The notes: generated from the letters alone by a model not told the origin. A stretch of 64,000 nt of DNA from Odontesthes bonariensis (GCF_027942865.1 NC_134511.1:2092567-2156566); one strand, 5' to 3'; counted from the stretch's first letter, positions 1 to 37,499 are shown. Made by a program: numbers and translations.

Positions 1-126
1 CTCTGCTTCTGATTGGCTGACGGATCCGGTCCGATCTTTAGATCAACCCCAGCAGCAGATACAACCTTTGATATCGTGTTTTTTTTTTTTTTTAGAGTTC
101 TTTAGCATGTTGGGGGTGAAACTTAC

Positions 127-25154
<25,028 letters not shown>

Positions 25155-25439
25155 CCTGACGTCTAACGGCGTATGGCTTCACAAACGCTCAATAAAACAG
25201 CAGCGAGTAGAAAAAAGTTACAAAAATAGTTTGGTTCTCTGGTCCTGAGGAGGTCTAATGTGGGGAATGGAGGCTGTGAAAATATGGCGTTTCGGGTTTC
25301 CTGTGCGTCTCCCCCGTCTCCATGTCTGCTAACGTGCCGTCATCCCTCCAGGCCGAGCCGCGGCCGCCCGATCGCAGAGGCGTCTTCGCCCTTCATGAAC
25401 AGCAGCCTGAGCAGGGGTGGCGGCCACATCTGGGAGGCT

Positions 25440-26450
25440 GGACCTGAGGACAGAGGGGAGGAGGTTTAACAGCCGGCAGAAAAAGAGCAGAGAAAGAGCT
25501 CAGACAGAGCAGAAAAAGAGCTCAGAAAGGGCAGAAAGAGCTCAGAAAGAGCTCAGACAGAGCAGAAAGAGCTCAGAAAGAGCTCAGACAGAGCAGAAAG
25601 AGCTCAGAAAGAGCTCAGACAGAGCAGAAAGAGCTCAGAAAGAGCTCAGAAAGAGCTCAGACAGAGCTCAGACAGAGCAGAAAGAGCTCAGACAGAGCAG
25701 AAAGAGCTCAGAAAGAGCAGAAAGAGCTCAGAAAGAGCTCAGAAAGAGCTCAGACAGAGCAGAAAGAGCTCAGACAGAGCAGAAAGAGCTCAGAAAGAGC
25801 AGAAAAAGAGCTCAGAAAGGGCAGAAAGAGCTCAGACAGAGCAGAAAGAGCTCAGACAGAGCAGAAAAAGAGCTCAGAAAGGGCAGAAAGAGCTCAGACA
25901 GAGCAGAAAGAGCTCAGACAGAGCAGAAAAAGAGCTCAGACAGAGCAGAAAAAGAGCTCAGACAGAGCAGAAAGAGCTCAGAAAGAGCTCAGACAGAGCA
26001 GAAAGAGCTCAGACAGAGCAGAAAAAGAGCTCAGACAGAGCAGAAAAAGAGCTCAGACAGAGCAGAAAAAGAGCTCAGACAGAGCAGAAAAAGAGCTCAG
26101 ACAGAGCAGAAAGAGCTCAGACAGAGCTCAGACAGAGCAGAAAGAGCTCAGAAAGAGCTCAGAAAGAGCAGAAAGAGCTCAGAAAGAGCTCAGACAGAGC
26201 AGAAAGAGCTCAGAAAGAGCAGAAAAAGAGCTCAGAAAGAGCTCAGAAAGAGCAGAAAGAGCTCAGACAGAGCAGAAAGAGCTCAGACAGAGCAGAAAGA
26301 GCTCAGACAGAGCTCAGACAGAGCAGAAAGAGCTCAGACAGAGCAGAAAAAGAGCTCAGAAAGAGCAGAAAGAGCTCAGACAGAGCAGAAAAAGAGCTCA
26401 GAAAGAGCAGAAAGAGCTCAGACAGAGCTCAGACAGAGCAGAAAGCTGGT
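25440..26450. repeat. Purine-rich minisatellite in pik3r1 intron 1
   Basis: Units of AGAGCTCAGACAGAGCAGAA and AAGAGCTCAGA in variable order for about 1 kb, with frequent SacI-like GAGCTC. The long plus-strand frame it yields is repeat-derived. Confidence 0.95.
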
Positions 26451-28185
26451 GATCATCGGTGGCTGAGCCGACACTTTCTGTGCCAGATAAGCTTCTCGCT
26501 GACAGACTGATGTGATACCAGCTGGTTTCCTGCCGGTGCTTTCGGCTGTCAGGCTGCTGCAGTTTCCACAGGAAGTGGCTCAGCCACATCAGAGCCCACC
26601 GGAGCGCAGATTAACGCCGTGTTGGGAAACTTATTAAAACTCTGATCATCTGCAGCTCAGAGCTGCTTCTCTACAGGTTAATGTTTCAGGATCTCAGAGG
26701 AAACGTTGTGTTTTTTTAATCACTTTCACTACTTAAAGCAGCCAAAACTTTAACAGCAGCACATTTAAGGATTATTTTCATTCGTTAATCTGCATCTATT
26801 TCTACATTTCAGACCAGCAACACAAACCAAAAGAAGTTGGAAGAGGGGCAGTTAATGATGTACTGTGGCCAGGATCTGGTCCTAAATCAGCCTCCATGAC
26901 AGTCCGCTCGACGGATAGATAGGAAGCGACGCTCTCCTATTTATTCTCCTGAGTATAAAGAAAGAAATAATTCTTGATCCATATCGGAGTTGGATTCTTA
27001 TCATTAAAAAGTTAGTAAATCAGTTTCTCAGCCCACAGAAGCCGCCTCTCCGCGCGTCTCTTTGGCGTTTTAACGCCGTTGGAAGCAGCAGGAGGAGTCA
27101 GCTGGTCCTAAATCTTCCACCAGCAGCGTTCTCAGAGCCAGTGATCAATATGGAGCTGCAGGAAATCCAGCAGGGAACTACAACAAGGGTGGAGTTCATC
27201 CTCAGGGGTTAAAACAATGAAATGATCAGTTAGTTTCATTAAATGGGCCAGCCTTCTGTTTGCATTGTACAAAGCACCAGAGAGGACGTGTTTAACATGT
27301 AAAACTGTATAAATTACATTCAGGAACTGTCCCGAACAGGCTGATAAACCCACGATGGCTCAGGTTTTACAGGTTATACAGGTTTTCAGCACAGAAACGT
27401 GCACGTTTGGCCCTGATGGAACATCTCCTCGTGTAACGTTTATCTCGCAGTAAGAGGACGGAGTTTAAGAAAGATGCTGAGCTCACTGCCTGCACAGAAA
27501 GAGGAGACCCTGATAATCAATCGTAGTTTAAATCCAACTACAAGTATTTTAATTCGGCTTTCTTTACACGCAGTACGGAGGCCTGAAGGTGCCTAAAATA
27601 AAGGTTCCAAACGGCTAAATAAGTTACAGAAATGATGCAATGACTATAATCTGATTTTTAACTGCATTCATCAAAGTTTGTGTTGCTGTTGTTTCCACTT
27701 TGATTTGTTATTCAAAGTGGAATATATTAAATTTCATTCTTTGTTGACGCCCCTCATTTGCATAATGAAGCTGAAGGTAAAAACAGAGCTGTGGGGAAAT
27801 GTTGGAAGAAACCATGGAAATAAATGTGCTTTGCATTTTCTCCCTGTTAAATAATGCAAAGTGATAACGGGGACGCGAATACACCCAAAAATAACATTAT
27901 CACCTCTAAATAATGCATCTCTTTCACATTCTATACGAGTTTTTTTGCATAATTTTAGTCGCATTTATAATCAAACAAAACGTATTTCTTTTGCCACGTC
28001 TATAATTTTGTATTTTTGGGGGGTTAATGGTGGTTTCACTCCTCCAGACATGAACAGATACTGCACACAGCGTTTCGTCTGTCATGAAACAAGATTTATG
28101 TGAAATAAGAATAGATTTTTAATGGATTTATGAGCCCTAAACGATGGCAGGAATGATGTAATTCCAGTAAATTAATTTAAATTAT
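26451..28185. other. Intronic sequence without recognised features
   Basis: Unique DNA in the intron upstream of the pik3r1 SH3 exon. No exon or RNA gene recognised. An L2-type 3' tail follows at 28190-28325. Confidence 0.55.
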
Positions 28186-28967
28186 TTTATTTGTCTCTCT
28201 TTATATTCTTTTCTGTATTTTAATGCTTCTTACACTCCCTGCTGCAATGCTTCTATTTCATGTGAAGCACTTTGAATTGTTTTGTACATGAAATGTTCTA
28301 TACAAATAAATTTAATTTGATAAACACCAGTTAAAAATCATGCAAATAATCGATTAATAATTTTATTTATGGATAAATCCACTGATTCAGTAAATCTGGG
28401 ATTATTTTGTCAGTTTTAACTGGTTTCTGCTTCTTCCCTGTTGAAATTTAGTGACTTTATTTGTCTGATGTGATTAAAAAGAAAAAATTGTGGGGTCAGA
28501 ATTACTAATTTGACAAATAAAGACATTTATAAAACCCCACAGCAGATATGCCTGGTTTGATATGACGGAAACCAGAAAATATTCTCTTTTTTTAGGTTAA
28601 AACCGGCAGATTTTGGGCAGTAAAATGAGTAAATCTACTCTAAAGTAGCTGGTGATAAAAAGTATTTTTGGTATTTTAACATGAGACGCTCAGGCTCGGT
28701 TGTTCTCAGGATAAATGAGCTGACATGACTGATGTTATCTAAGCAAACGAGCCGGAGTCTTTACGGTAAATCTAATAGATTAACACGCCTAAAAGTAAAG
28801 GAAAATACACATTAAACAGATGGGAGCGCGAAGATATGAGAAATATGTCGATTATTACACAAAGTTTCGCTCAGTAAACAGTAAAAAAAAAGAAAAAAGC
28901 TTTTATGGTACTTTCCCGCTGAGTCACACAAACTGATGAAAAACTACTTTTATTTTTCATTGGTATC

Positions 28968-29437
28968 CTACGGAAGAGTATTAGGGCCATAAGAAAAAAT
29001 AATAATATTTTGCCTGTCAAGAATAAAGTCGACATGTCGAGAATAAAGTAATTAGATGATCGACCAAAGGAGTTGACTTTTTTGTCGAATTTTCGAGAAT
29101 AAAGTCAACTCCTCTGGTCCATCATCTAATTACTTTATTCTCGACATGTCGACTTTAATCTCGACATGTCGACTTTACTCTCGACATGTCGACTTTAATC
29201 TCGACATGTCGACTTTAATCTCGACATGTCGACTTTAATCTCGACATGTCGACTTTAATCTCGACATGTCGACTTTATTCTCGACATGTCGACTTTAATC
29301 TCGACATGTCGACTTTAATCTCGACATGTCGACTTTATTCTCGACATGTCGACTTTATTCTCGACATGTCGACTTTATTCTTGACAGGCAAAATATAAAT
29401 ATTTTTTCTTATGCCTGGCCCTAATACTCTTCCGTAG
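28968..29437. mobile_element. MITE with internal palindromic 20-bp repeats
   Basis: Ends CTACGGAAGAGTATTAGGGC and the inverse, CCTAATACTCTTCCGTAG. Internally (about 29130-29385) roughly thirteen copies of a 20-bp unit with the perfect palindrome TCGACATGTCGA. TATC occurs directly at both borders. Confidence 0.85.
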
Positions 29438-29617
29438 TATCCCCCTAAATTACCTTTAAAAATCCATTTTCCCCGGTGTGGTATGAGGGGGGCATAAAGA
29501 CGCATTTCTGAGCCCGTGAAGCCCTCCAGGAAACGGGAAACGACAATGCATGCCAACGCTAGCTTAGCCGGTTAGCTTAGCCTGTTAGCTTGTTTGTGTG
29601 TCGCTCCAGCGTCTCAC

Positions 29618-29830
29618 CTTCGAATTTTCTGCTTCTTCATCCGCGGAAACCTCCGAGAGAGAAGCCGGCGGCCGCCATTAAACATCCAGAGGTGGTCCGG
29701 AGCGGAGATATCTCCTTCTTTTGTCGATTATTCCCGGGATGAAGACGCTGGCGGACGGGCGTCTGTGTGCTGGTTGGCAGACTGACGTCAAGTGCGCATG
29801 CGCATGAGCCAAAACCACTTCCGGTGGAGC
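29618..29830 (-). promoter_or_regulatory. pik3r1: Probable pik3r1 promoter and non-coding first exon
   Basis: A GC-rich patch upstream of pik3r1. On the minus strand it ends with a good donor (CGAAG at GTGAGA, junction 29617/29618). It carries an NRF1-type palindrome TGCGCATGCGCA near 29795-29806 and an ETS/GABPA-type site (ACTTCCGG on plus) near 29817-29824, both typical of TATA-less housekeeping promoters. Within the exon a short upstream ORF starts MAAAGFSL and stops after 13 codons. Assignment to pik3r1 rests on position and strand; no transcript evidence is available. Confidence 0.5.
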
Positions 29831-29839
29831 CTGTCAAAA

Positions 29840-30487
29840 TAAAAGTGATTTATATCATCAAACTGCTAAAACCTTTAAACGGAGGTTAGTTTTGATGGAG
29901 ACTGCTCCGTATAACTACTAACAACAAGTGGCGCTTAATGTTCCTCCTAAAGGTGTGTTTGGAGGATATATTTGAGCGAGACACCCGGAAGCTTCCGCTT
30001 GGCTTTCACAATAAAAGCGCAAGGGCGGAGATGTGACGCGTAAATCTGTTTCAGGGCCAAATAAAACTCCATTTTTTTTATTAAATGTTCAGTTAAACGG
30101 TGCGTTTTGAGCTAAATGCACCGGCCTTCTTTTTGCATGACGCGTTTGTTGCGCTGGCGGAGCATAATGGCGGATTACTGGAGATTACAGCTGGGCAGGG
30201 AGGCCGGGCTCTGACGTCACATCCGGTAACCCAGATATTAATGCAGCGTGCAGAGATGTCAGACAGGAGCTCCCAGCAACAAAGGAGTGCGTGTGAGCTG
30301 CTTTCATGCTGCCCTCATTCATTCAGCTCTGACACGGGCAGCACACAACGCATGTGCGCGTGCCCGTGCGCGTGAGCAGCAGGGTAACTCCCGCACCATG
30401 TGACTGCTGCTGCTGCAGCTTTTTTCCACAACACGCTGCACATCACATGCACTCATGAAGCTTTTTACTGTTTTATAAAAATAAACC
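29840..30487. other. Spacer between pik3r1 and shld3
   Basis: CpG-containing unique sequence with ACATCCGGTAACCC and GTGCGCGTGCCCGTGCGCGT motifs. No gene recognised. Confidence 0.5.
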
Positions 30488-32145
30488 TTTATTGACACCA
30501 GAGGAAAACACAGTTTCTCATTTAAACTTTATAAACACAACAACAGAGAACAAAAAGAACGTCTCAGCTCAGTTCATGAGGAGCAAAAAAAAAAAAAAAC
30601 ACATTTCTGTAAAACATTCCAGCAGTAGTGCTTTTCAGGGCTGCTGTGAGGCTGAAATGTGGAAATAAAAGCACATTTATGACTTTTTATTTATAACATT
30701 TCATGTGTAGGATGAGCTGCTGGTGATTAAAAGGTTTTAAAAAGGCTCTGATTCCTTTAAAAAGTGTGTTTACAGGCAGAATAACATCCCCAGAGCAGCT
30801 GAAAGAGTGTTCAGCTCATTGCATTCAGCAGCTTTTCATTCAGAAACATCAGAAATGTGACCCGACGGGCTTCTGTGCAGCTTTTATCTGAGCGGAAACA
30901 TCATGAGACACCTGAAGAGCTTCCTGAAAGTCCCACTAAGAAACTTAATGTTCCTGAAACAAACACATAACTGCGGCCGTGTTCTGGGGTTCAGAGACTT
31001 CGAGGTACAAAGGAGCTGATGTCACTGACGCCATGAAAACAAAAGGCTCAGATTTCACAGCCGTGACAGAATAAAAACACGAATAAGAAGCAGGAAGTGG
31101 CTCCAGTTTAAAGTCCAAATAACAGGAAAAAAGTGCCGTTTATAGAGAGAACAAACTCAACGTCTCCAGATTAATGTGGAATAAAAGAGATGAACTCTTC
31201 TTCGTCTGAAGGAACGGTGGCGTTTCAGTTCAGATACAAAGATTTTATTTCTTTTTTAACGCTTCTCTGGGCTTCAGCCGCCTGTCGGAGCAGAGATCCC
31301 GTCTACGGAGACCCAGCAGGGACATTTCAGGGTTCAGAGCTCCCTGATCTGTAGAGAATCATCTTCAGAGGAATCCCACCTGGAGGCCTTTAAACCAGAG
31401 AAACTTTAACCCTCTCAGGTGCCCCTGCTGCCCCCTGGAGGCCTTTAAACCAGAGAAACTTTAACCCCCTCAGGTGCCCCTGCTGCCCCCTGGAGGCCTT
31501 TAAACCAGAGAAACTTGAACCCTCTCAGGTGCCCCTGCTGCCCCCTGGAGGCCTTTAAACCAGAGAAACTTTAACCCTCTCAGGTGCCCCTGCTGCCCCC
31601 TGGAGGCCTTTAAACCAGAGAAACTTTAACCCCCTCAGGTGCCCCTGCTGCCCCCTGGAGGCCTTTAAACCAGAGAAACTTGAACCCTCTCAGGTGCCCC
31701 TGCTGCCCCCTGGAGGCCTTTAAACCAGAGAAACTTTAACCCTCTCAGGTGCCCCTGCTGCCCCCTGGAGGCTTTTAAACCAGAGAAACTTTAACCCCCT
31801 CAGGTGCCCCTGCTGCCCCCTGGAGGCCTTTAAACCAGAGAAACTTTAAACACCCTCAGGTGCCCCTGCTGCCCCCTGGAGGCCTTTAAACCAGAGAAAC
31901 TTTAACCCCCTCAGGTGCCCCTGCTGCCCCCTGGAGGCCTTTAAACCAGAGAAACTTTAACCCCCTCAGGTGCCCCTGCTGCCCCCTGGAGGCCTTTAAA
32001 CCAGAGAAACTTTAACCCCCCCAGGTGCTCCTGCTGCCCCCTGGAGGCCACACTGCTCACTACAGTGTAAAAATGGCCCCACCACCTGAGGGTGTTTGAC
32101 CAGAGGAAAAGGACTGATCTCACAGCGTATTTCACAGCCGGTTCT
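30488..32145 (-). other. shld3: Probable shld3 3'UTR with poly(A) signal
   Basis: Downstream of the shld3 stop on the minus strand. A canonical AATAAA (TTTATT on plus, 30488-30493) is the first strong poly(A) signal noticed. If used, the 3'UTR is about 1.65 kb and carries the whole 55-bp minisatellite at 31375-32050. The rest is unique AT-moderate sequence without open reading frames of note. Confidence 0.5.
31375..32050. repeat. 55-bp minisatellite downstream of shld3
   Basis: About twelve head-to-tail copies of a 55-bp unit containing CAGGTGCCCCTGCTGCCCCC and GGCCTTTAAACCAGAGAAAC. Copies differ by a few substitutions (CTCTC versus CCCTC, TTTAAC versus TTGAAC). It ends about 95 bp from the shld3 stop codon. 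Confidence 0.95.
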
Positions 32146-33845
32146 CTACATGCTGAAGATCTCTCCCAGCCGGTGAACCCACAGGCCGATCCTGCCCCCC
32201 AGCTGCAGCTCCTCCTTCAGCAGGCGCCCCACCTGCTCCGACCGCAGAAGGTCGCAGAACACCCAGATCTCCGCCCGCTCCCTCTGGATGTTGGCGTTGC
32301 AGGTGGGCAGCCTGGACCGCCCGACGGCCCGGCTCAGGGTGCGCCACGCCTGGAGGAGGAAGGAGAAGACTCAGAGAAAATAGGGCCAAGAGATTGTGAG
32401 CTCTGACTTTTTCCTGGAGAACCATTTTGTGATGCAAAACTAGCCGGACTACCTTCATCAACACCAAAACGAGGCTGGAACTCTGCTCACAGGACGCAGC
32501 AGGGGGTAAGAAGATGTTCAGAAATGATGTTGCTGATATGGGATGTTACACAGCTTCATGTCAGAAGAGGCGAACTGTCCCTTTAAAGAGGCGAACTGTC
32601 CCTTTAATGTGCTTTGTGAAGCTGGCCCCAGTTAGCACCATCCTTACTCTCACTTTTTAACCCTATAACTCAGTGATACTCACTATTTTTTCCACATAGG
32701 CAGCAAAATCAAGGGAACACAACATACTAAAGTCCCCTTTTGCAAATATGCATTTCTACATATAAAACATCCCACAAAAAAATAACCAACACAGCCGATA
32801 CATTTTCAATTCAGAGCACATTTACCTTAATACTGGGATGAGCGGAAGCTGGCGTGCATGTGCTCGACTTTCTTCATGTTGTGTTTGTAGTTTGTTGTTG
32901 TAATCATAGTGAGACATTCAGGATGAGCATGGTTTTTGTGCTGCTTTTTGCCCTTTTTTAGTTAAAAACAGATCCATTGTGCCTGCATCTCGCGGTACAC
33001 CCGACGTTTGCCTGCTCGTCCCCTCTCTGGCGTCTTCATGCTGATTTTCGTTTGTTTTTATGCTGCTTTTTGCCCTTTTTTAATTAAAAACCGGCTAAAG
33101 GAGCTAGCGTGAGGTGGTTTAAGCGGGCTGCGTTGCCAGGTTTAACAGTGTGCCCCCTTTAGGAAACACCATTAAGCCTTAATTAATACTTAATAAAAAT
33201 ACCTAATACTGTTCAGTATTCACTGTATGTTATCTGAACAAAATGTATTGTTATTGTTACCATGTTGTTATAAGCTACTATGCGAGTGCGAGCCGCCAAT
33301 TAAAGCTAAAAACTATAAAACTGTGGCTTCAGTTTTAACATCAGAAAACAGACGTCAGCCTAATGGCAGCATCACTGAGCTCACGGCTGACCCACCTGTT
33401 CGACGTCCCTGCAGTTGTGCTCACGGATCACCCACCGGGCCCTCTGCCGGGGGTGGAGCCCGTGGGCCGCCACCATGTGACCGAAGCGCTTGGACGGAGC
33501 CGGCTGCAGCAGGACCGCCCGCTGCCTGAAGACGCTCCAGGACCGCCGGCCCGGCGAAGCCGACGCCTTCTCCTGCGGTTTCCCAGGCGACGCTGCGCCG
33601 GGCTCTGCCGGGCGGAGGTGGTTCGGGGGCTCTGAGACGGCTCTTTGGGGGCTTTCGGTGATGACAGGAGCCGGCTTGGCGGGTCTGATGGGCAGCCGGG
33701 GGTCCGCTGAGGCGAGGGGGAACCAGGGGCTGAAGGCCGGAGGGGTCCGCCAGGGGAAAAGCTCCAGAAGCTTCTCGGTCCGCTCCAGCAGGGAGCCGAG
33801 CCCGTCCGCAGAGCCAGACGGATAATGCAGCACCACATCCTCCAT
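32146..33845 (-). CDS. shld3: Shieldin complex subunit 3
   Basis: Shieldin subunit that binds REV7 (MAD2L2) and links it to SHLD2/SHLD1 at 53BP1-marked breaks, limiting end resection. Two exons: 33396-33845 (150 codons) and 32146-32349 (67 codons plus TAG), joined at phase 0, 217 aa; human SHLD3 is about 250. Recognised by the N-terminal VVLHYPSG and FSPWFP segments, the proline-rich LPIRPAKPAPVI (a PxxxAP REV7-binding type motif), RRSWS, and the C-terminal RARW...LPTCNANIQRERAEIWVFCD...GEIFSM, which match human SHLD3 in order. The chosen start MEDVVLHY matches the human N-terminus. Two more in-frame ATGs lie upstream in a 42-bp tandem repeat. A MITE remnant sits about 30 bp from the exon-2 acceptor. 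Confidence 0.9.
32360..32600. mobile_element. Partial TTAA MITE in the shld3 intron
   Basis: Matches one arm of 13990-15022 (TGTGAGCTCTGACTTTTTCC ... GGCGAACTGTCCCTTTAA), with its last unit duplicated. It begins about 15-30 bp from the acceptor of shld3 exon 2. The remaining intron to 33395 is unique except for GCTGCTTTTTGCCCTTTTTT, present near 32940 and 33062. Confidence 0.8.
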
Positions 33846-33970
33846 GCAGGCGCAGGTCAGAGCCCCCGCAGCACCACCCTGCTCCATGCAGGCGCAGGTC
33901 AGAGCCCCCGCAGCACCACCCTGCTCCATGCAGGCGCAGGTCAGAGCCCCCGCAGCACCACCCTGCTCCG
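33841..33970. repeat. 42-bp tandem repeat across the shld3 start codon
   Basis: Three copies of a 42-bp unit (core CCATGCAGGCGCAGGTCAG). The unit is 14 codons long, so each copy repeats an ATG in frame with shld3 and would add MEQGGAAGALTCAC per copy to the N-terminus. Confidence 0.9.
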
Positions 33971-34317
33971 CCTCCTCGTCCTCTTCTTCTTCATGATGAG
34001 CCGCAGAGCGTCTGTGGAAACACGTTTATGTTACCTCAGTGGAGCCCGAACATGTCAGATCATCTTTAATCACACCAGCTCGGACGGGTTGGTTTAAGGT
34101 GGTTTATAAGAATGAGTCTGAGAAATAAAACCTGCGGGTCGGACGAATGTTTTACCTTCTGTGAGACGGAAAAACACCTTTACACCTGTTCCCAAAGAAA
34201 ACATGTTCCTGGTTTTTCTTTTTACTTATAATTCAGTTTAAAGTAAAGACTCTTTGCTTCATGTTGCACTGATTTAACCCCCGACTCTACTCGACAAAGA
34301 CTCAGAATCAGAACAGC

Positions 34318-34542
34318 TTAACCTTGTAGCACCCACAGTTGCAGATATGCAACTGCCAATAAACCAAAAATATTGGTTTATTCCCACCCATTTTTACATA
34401 GAATGTAATGTAAAAAAATATTACACATGAATGTAAATAATGTATGTAAATTTAAAAAAATCAAATAATGTAATGTAAATAAATAATGTAAATAAATAAA
34501 AAGCTTGTTGCATATCTGCAACTGTGGGTGCTACAAGGTTAA
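34318..34542. mobile_element. 225-bp TTAA MITE
   Basis: TTAA then CCTTGTAGCACCCACAGTTG at the left and the exact inverse before TTAA at the right, with arms of about 30 bp. Upstream of shld3. No coding capacity. Confidence 0.9.
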
Positions 34543-35953
34543 ATATTCTGAAACTGTGTCTTTCTTTGCATTTTCTTCAGAGCTTTTTTCTATGAAAACA
34601 CTTTTTTTTTTTTTACAGATGCTGTGATTCCTGCTGGTAACTGTTGATAACTGAGCTTTCCAAAGGCCAAAGTGATGCCTGGAATAAGACCTCAAATCAA
34701 GATGAGCTGAAGAGGAGACATCTGGGATGCAGGGCAGGAACAAAATGGAGGAAAAGGAGGAGGAAGTTTAAACCTTTTCTTCTGGTGATCATCAGGGGAA
34801 ATGTGAGATCACTGGAGGATGAAATGGACGAGCTTGGAGACCTGATGAGGAAAAACTCTAACGGCTCTCTGCTCAGCTGTAAGACTATCCGGGCAGACAG
34901 AGCGGGAACAGGAAAGCAGGAGGATCACAGAGCTGGTTAACAACAGATGCTGTAATCCTGGACATGAAGGTTTCTGCCACACCTTCCTCTCTGCCACACT
35001 TCAGCTGATTATATTTAATTTTGTTATCTGTAACAACAGCTGAACTTTGATCATAATTAATGCTGCAGGAATATAATCAGTTATAATGAACCAGGTAATA
35101 ACACCAAATAACAACAAAGACAATCAAAAGGTGCCAAAAACTGAAAATATTAGCTGGAAAAAGGAGACTCTAAATATGCTGAAAACTTTATGAATCAAAA
35201 CAGAATTTTATACTGTCAAAAATCCGAAACTGGATATAAATAAAATATATTGTATTATTAATAACAACAATAATAAAAAGAGCTGTAATTATGTCAGTAA
35301 TAAAGCAGAGCTTTATAATAAATGTGACCACATCTGTAAGTTTGATGAGATTTCCACACATTAAAATAAGAATGTTTAACTTTTCACCAATTTTCGCAGG
35401 TTCTTTATATACAGAAATAAAATATCATAAAAGATTAATTTAAAAAAATACAACTCAAAGACTTGTTCGGGCAACAGTCCGATAGAAGCTAATGTTTTTA
35501 GCTCATCACTTAGCAAACATTAGCGCAAAGATGTTAGGAAATAGCTGGAGAACAGACCGATAAACCCTTCAGCCAAACCAGCCACTAACCAGAAGTTAGA
35601 ACCGGTAACAGGAACCTCCAAACCAGCCAAACCAGCCGAACCGTCTTCCATGGAAACAGCCGTCCCGAATTTAGCTAGCCACAAAGAAGCTAACCGGAAC
35701 TCCGGAAGTGGAAATTGGAGTGAGCCGGTTCTTCTTCTTCTTCTTCTGTGGTCTTTTTTTCTGGTTGAAGAACAGCTAATTTGAACCGTACCGCCACCTA
35801 GTGGATACATTTTTTTTATTTTCTATTAACAAGACTTTTTCTAAAGAAAAAAACATTAAATAATCCCTTATTAGTGTGAAGCTCTTCCTTCTTTGTGAGT
35901 TTTGCTGGATAATTTTTCTTGACCTTCTCTTTTTTTAATTTTTTAATTTAGTC

Positions 35954-36006
<53 letters not shown>

Positions 36007-36863
36007 GTTAGTAGTAGTATTTTATTAGAATTGGTATTATTATTGTTGTTGTTAATATACAATCATTGTAAATATTAATAATTTTTGAGCTACTTGACTA
36101 ATTTGGGGGATGAATATAGTATATTATATATAGAATATAGTATTTCATGAAGTATTTTTCTATTTCTATTTCTACATTCTAATAAAACATAAACAAGGGT
36201 TTCTGGCTGCTGACTGTGAACAGAACTCAGATGGACGTTTATCTATGATACAAAGTGTATATTCTGGTCCTGTGTGTCCTTTTCACAGGCAGGTTAGAGT
36301 TATTTCTTCCACTGTCTGACATTAAATCAGACTAAACTTTTTGTTTTAGGTCAGTTAGGATTATTCATTTTTTTCTGTTTGCTAAATGCAAGAATGATGA
36401 AAGAGAGAGTTTTTCATTACTTTCTTTAGAGTCACTACTTAACACACATTTCTTTAGTATTTGGCAGCACTGCCTTTAAACTGGATGACTTGAGTTAAAT
36501 GTTTTTGCTATCCTTCCCAAAGATTCTCACAAGAGTTTCCTGGAATTCTGTCTGATTCCTCCTGACAGAACTGGTGTGAAACACTGACTTTGTTGTCCTG
36601 CTTATGGCCACTGTTCATTTGGAAGATCAAACTTTAACTTCCTGGCTGATGTCCTGTTCACTACTTTCACATAATGTTCTTTCTTTGAGTTTTTTTTCTT
36701 TCCTTTGTTTCCTAAATTGTCTTTTTCCCCCATTTGTCTCGGTACTTGACCTACTGCACTTACTCTAGCACTAGTTATGTTCTTAGCTGTTTGGTTTTGG
36801 AAGGAAATGCACTTCTGATTTCTTGTGATCTGAAGTTCTTTTGCCTACCGATGTGGAACACTG
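34543..36863. other. Intergenic region between shld3 and ppp2ca
   Basis: Contains a dispersed repeat at 34655-34770, an ETS-like CCGGAAGTGG near 35703 with a CTT run, a (TTA)n microsatellite at 35958-36005, and a LINE tail (GAGCTACTTGACTAATTTGG, near 36090-36180). No gene seen. Confidence 0.6.
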
Positions 36864-37499
36864 TCAGTGGGGTCACGTGGCACTGAAAGGATCGGATTAT
36901 TGGCTGAATTACAATCAGACTGAGTTATTAAGTGCATGTAGACACCTTAATCTGACTAAGAATGGATCGGATCGGATTCAGACCCCGAGATAACTGGGCT
37001 GAAAGTCACTCTAAACCTGCTTGTAGACGCTGAAGCTCGTGGTGAATCAGACTTTGCGTTCTGCGCATGCTCCAGATGTTTTCCCGGGGTCGTGACCCGG
37101 AAGTCAAAGGAGACGATATTCCTGTTGTTGTCGCCGTCAGAAAGAAACAAACAACGCGATGGAGAATGCTCCGTTGGGCATCGAGTTTGTGCAACAAGCA
37201 GCTCATCACAGAGCAAATGTAGAGGGACGTAGCTTCATCTGGCTCTGCGTTCTCCATCTTTCTCCAATGCCTGAGTTTGTTGTTGTTGTTGGTGGTGAAG
37301 AGGTCAACAGGAAGTGGCTCTATTAGCAACAGCTGGAATGGGTACAGCGCCACCTATCATACCGGGGTATGACACGCTTTGTGCCTCTGATCCCATTCAT
37401 TCACCGCCATATATCCAAGGAGAATTACCCTCGCTCAGCTCAGTCTGATTGTAATTTAGCCAATAATCTGATCCTTTCAGAGCCATGTGCCCCCACTGA
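36864..37499. mobile_element. Complete 636-bp TIR element
   Basis: Ends TCAGTGGGGTCACGTGG and the inverse CCCCCACTGA, with inverted arms of about 60 bp (GATCGGATTATTGGC in both). The internal minus frame MALYPFQLLLIEPLPVDLF and MENAEPDEATSLYICS is shared by all copies. Superfamily not determined. Confidence 0.85.

Noticed and set aside
25417..26466. A 349-codon frame rich in KELRQSRKSSDRAE
   Set aside because: Purine-rich tandem repeat in a pik3r1 intron; low complexity and antisense to the gene.
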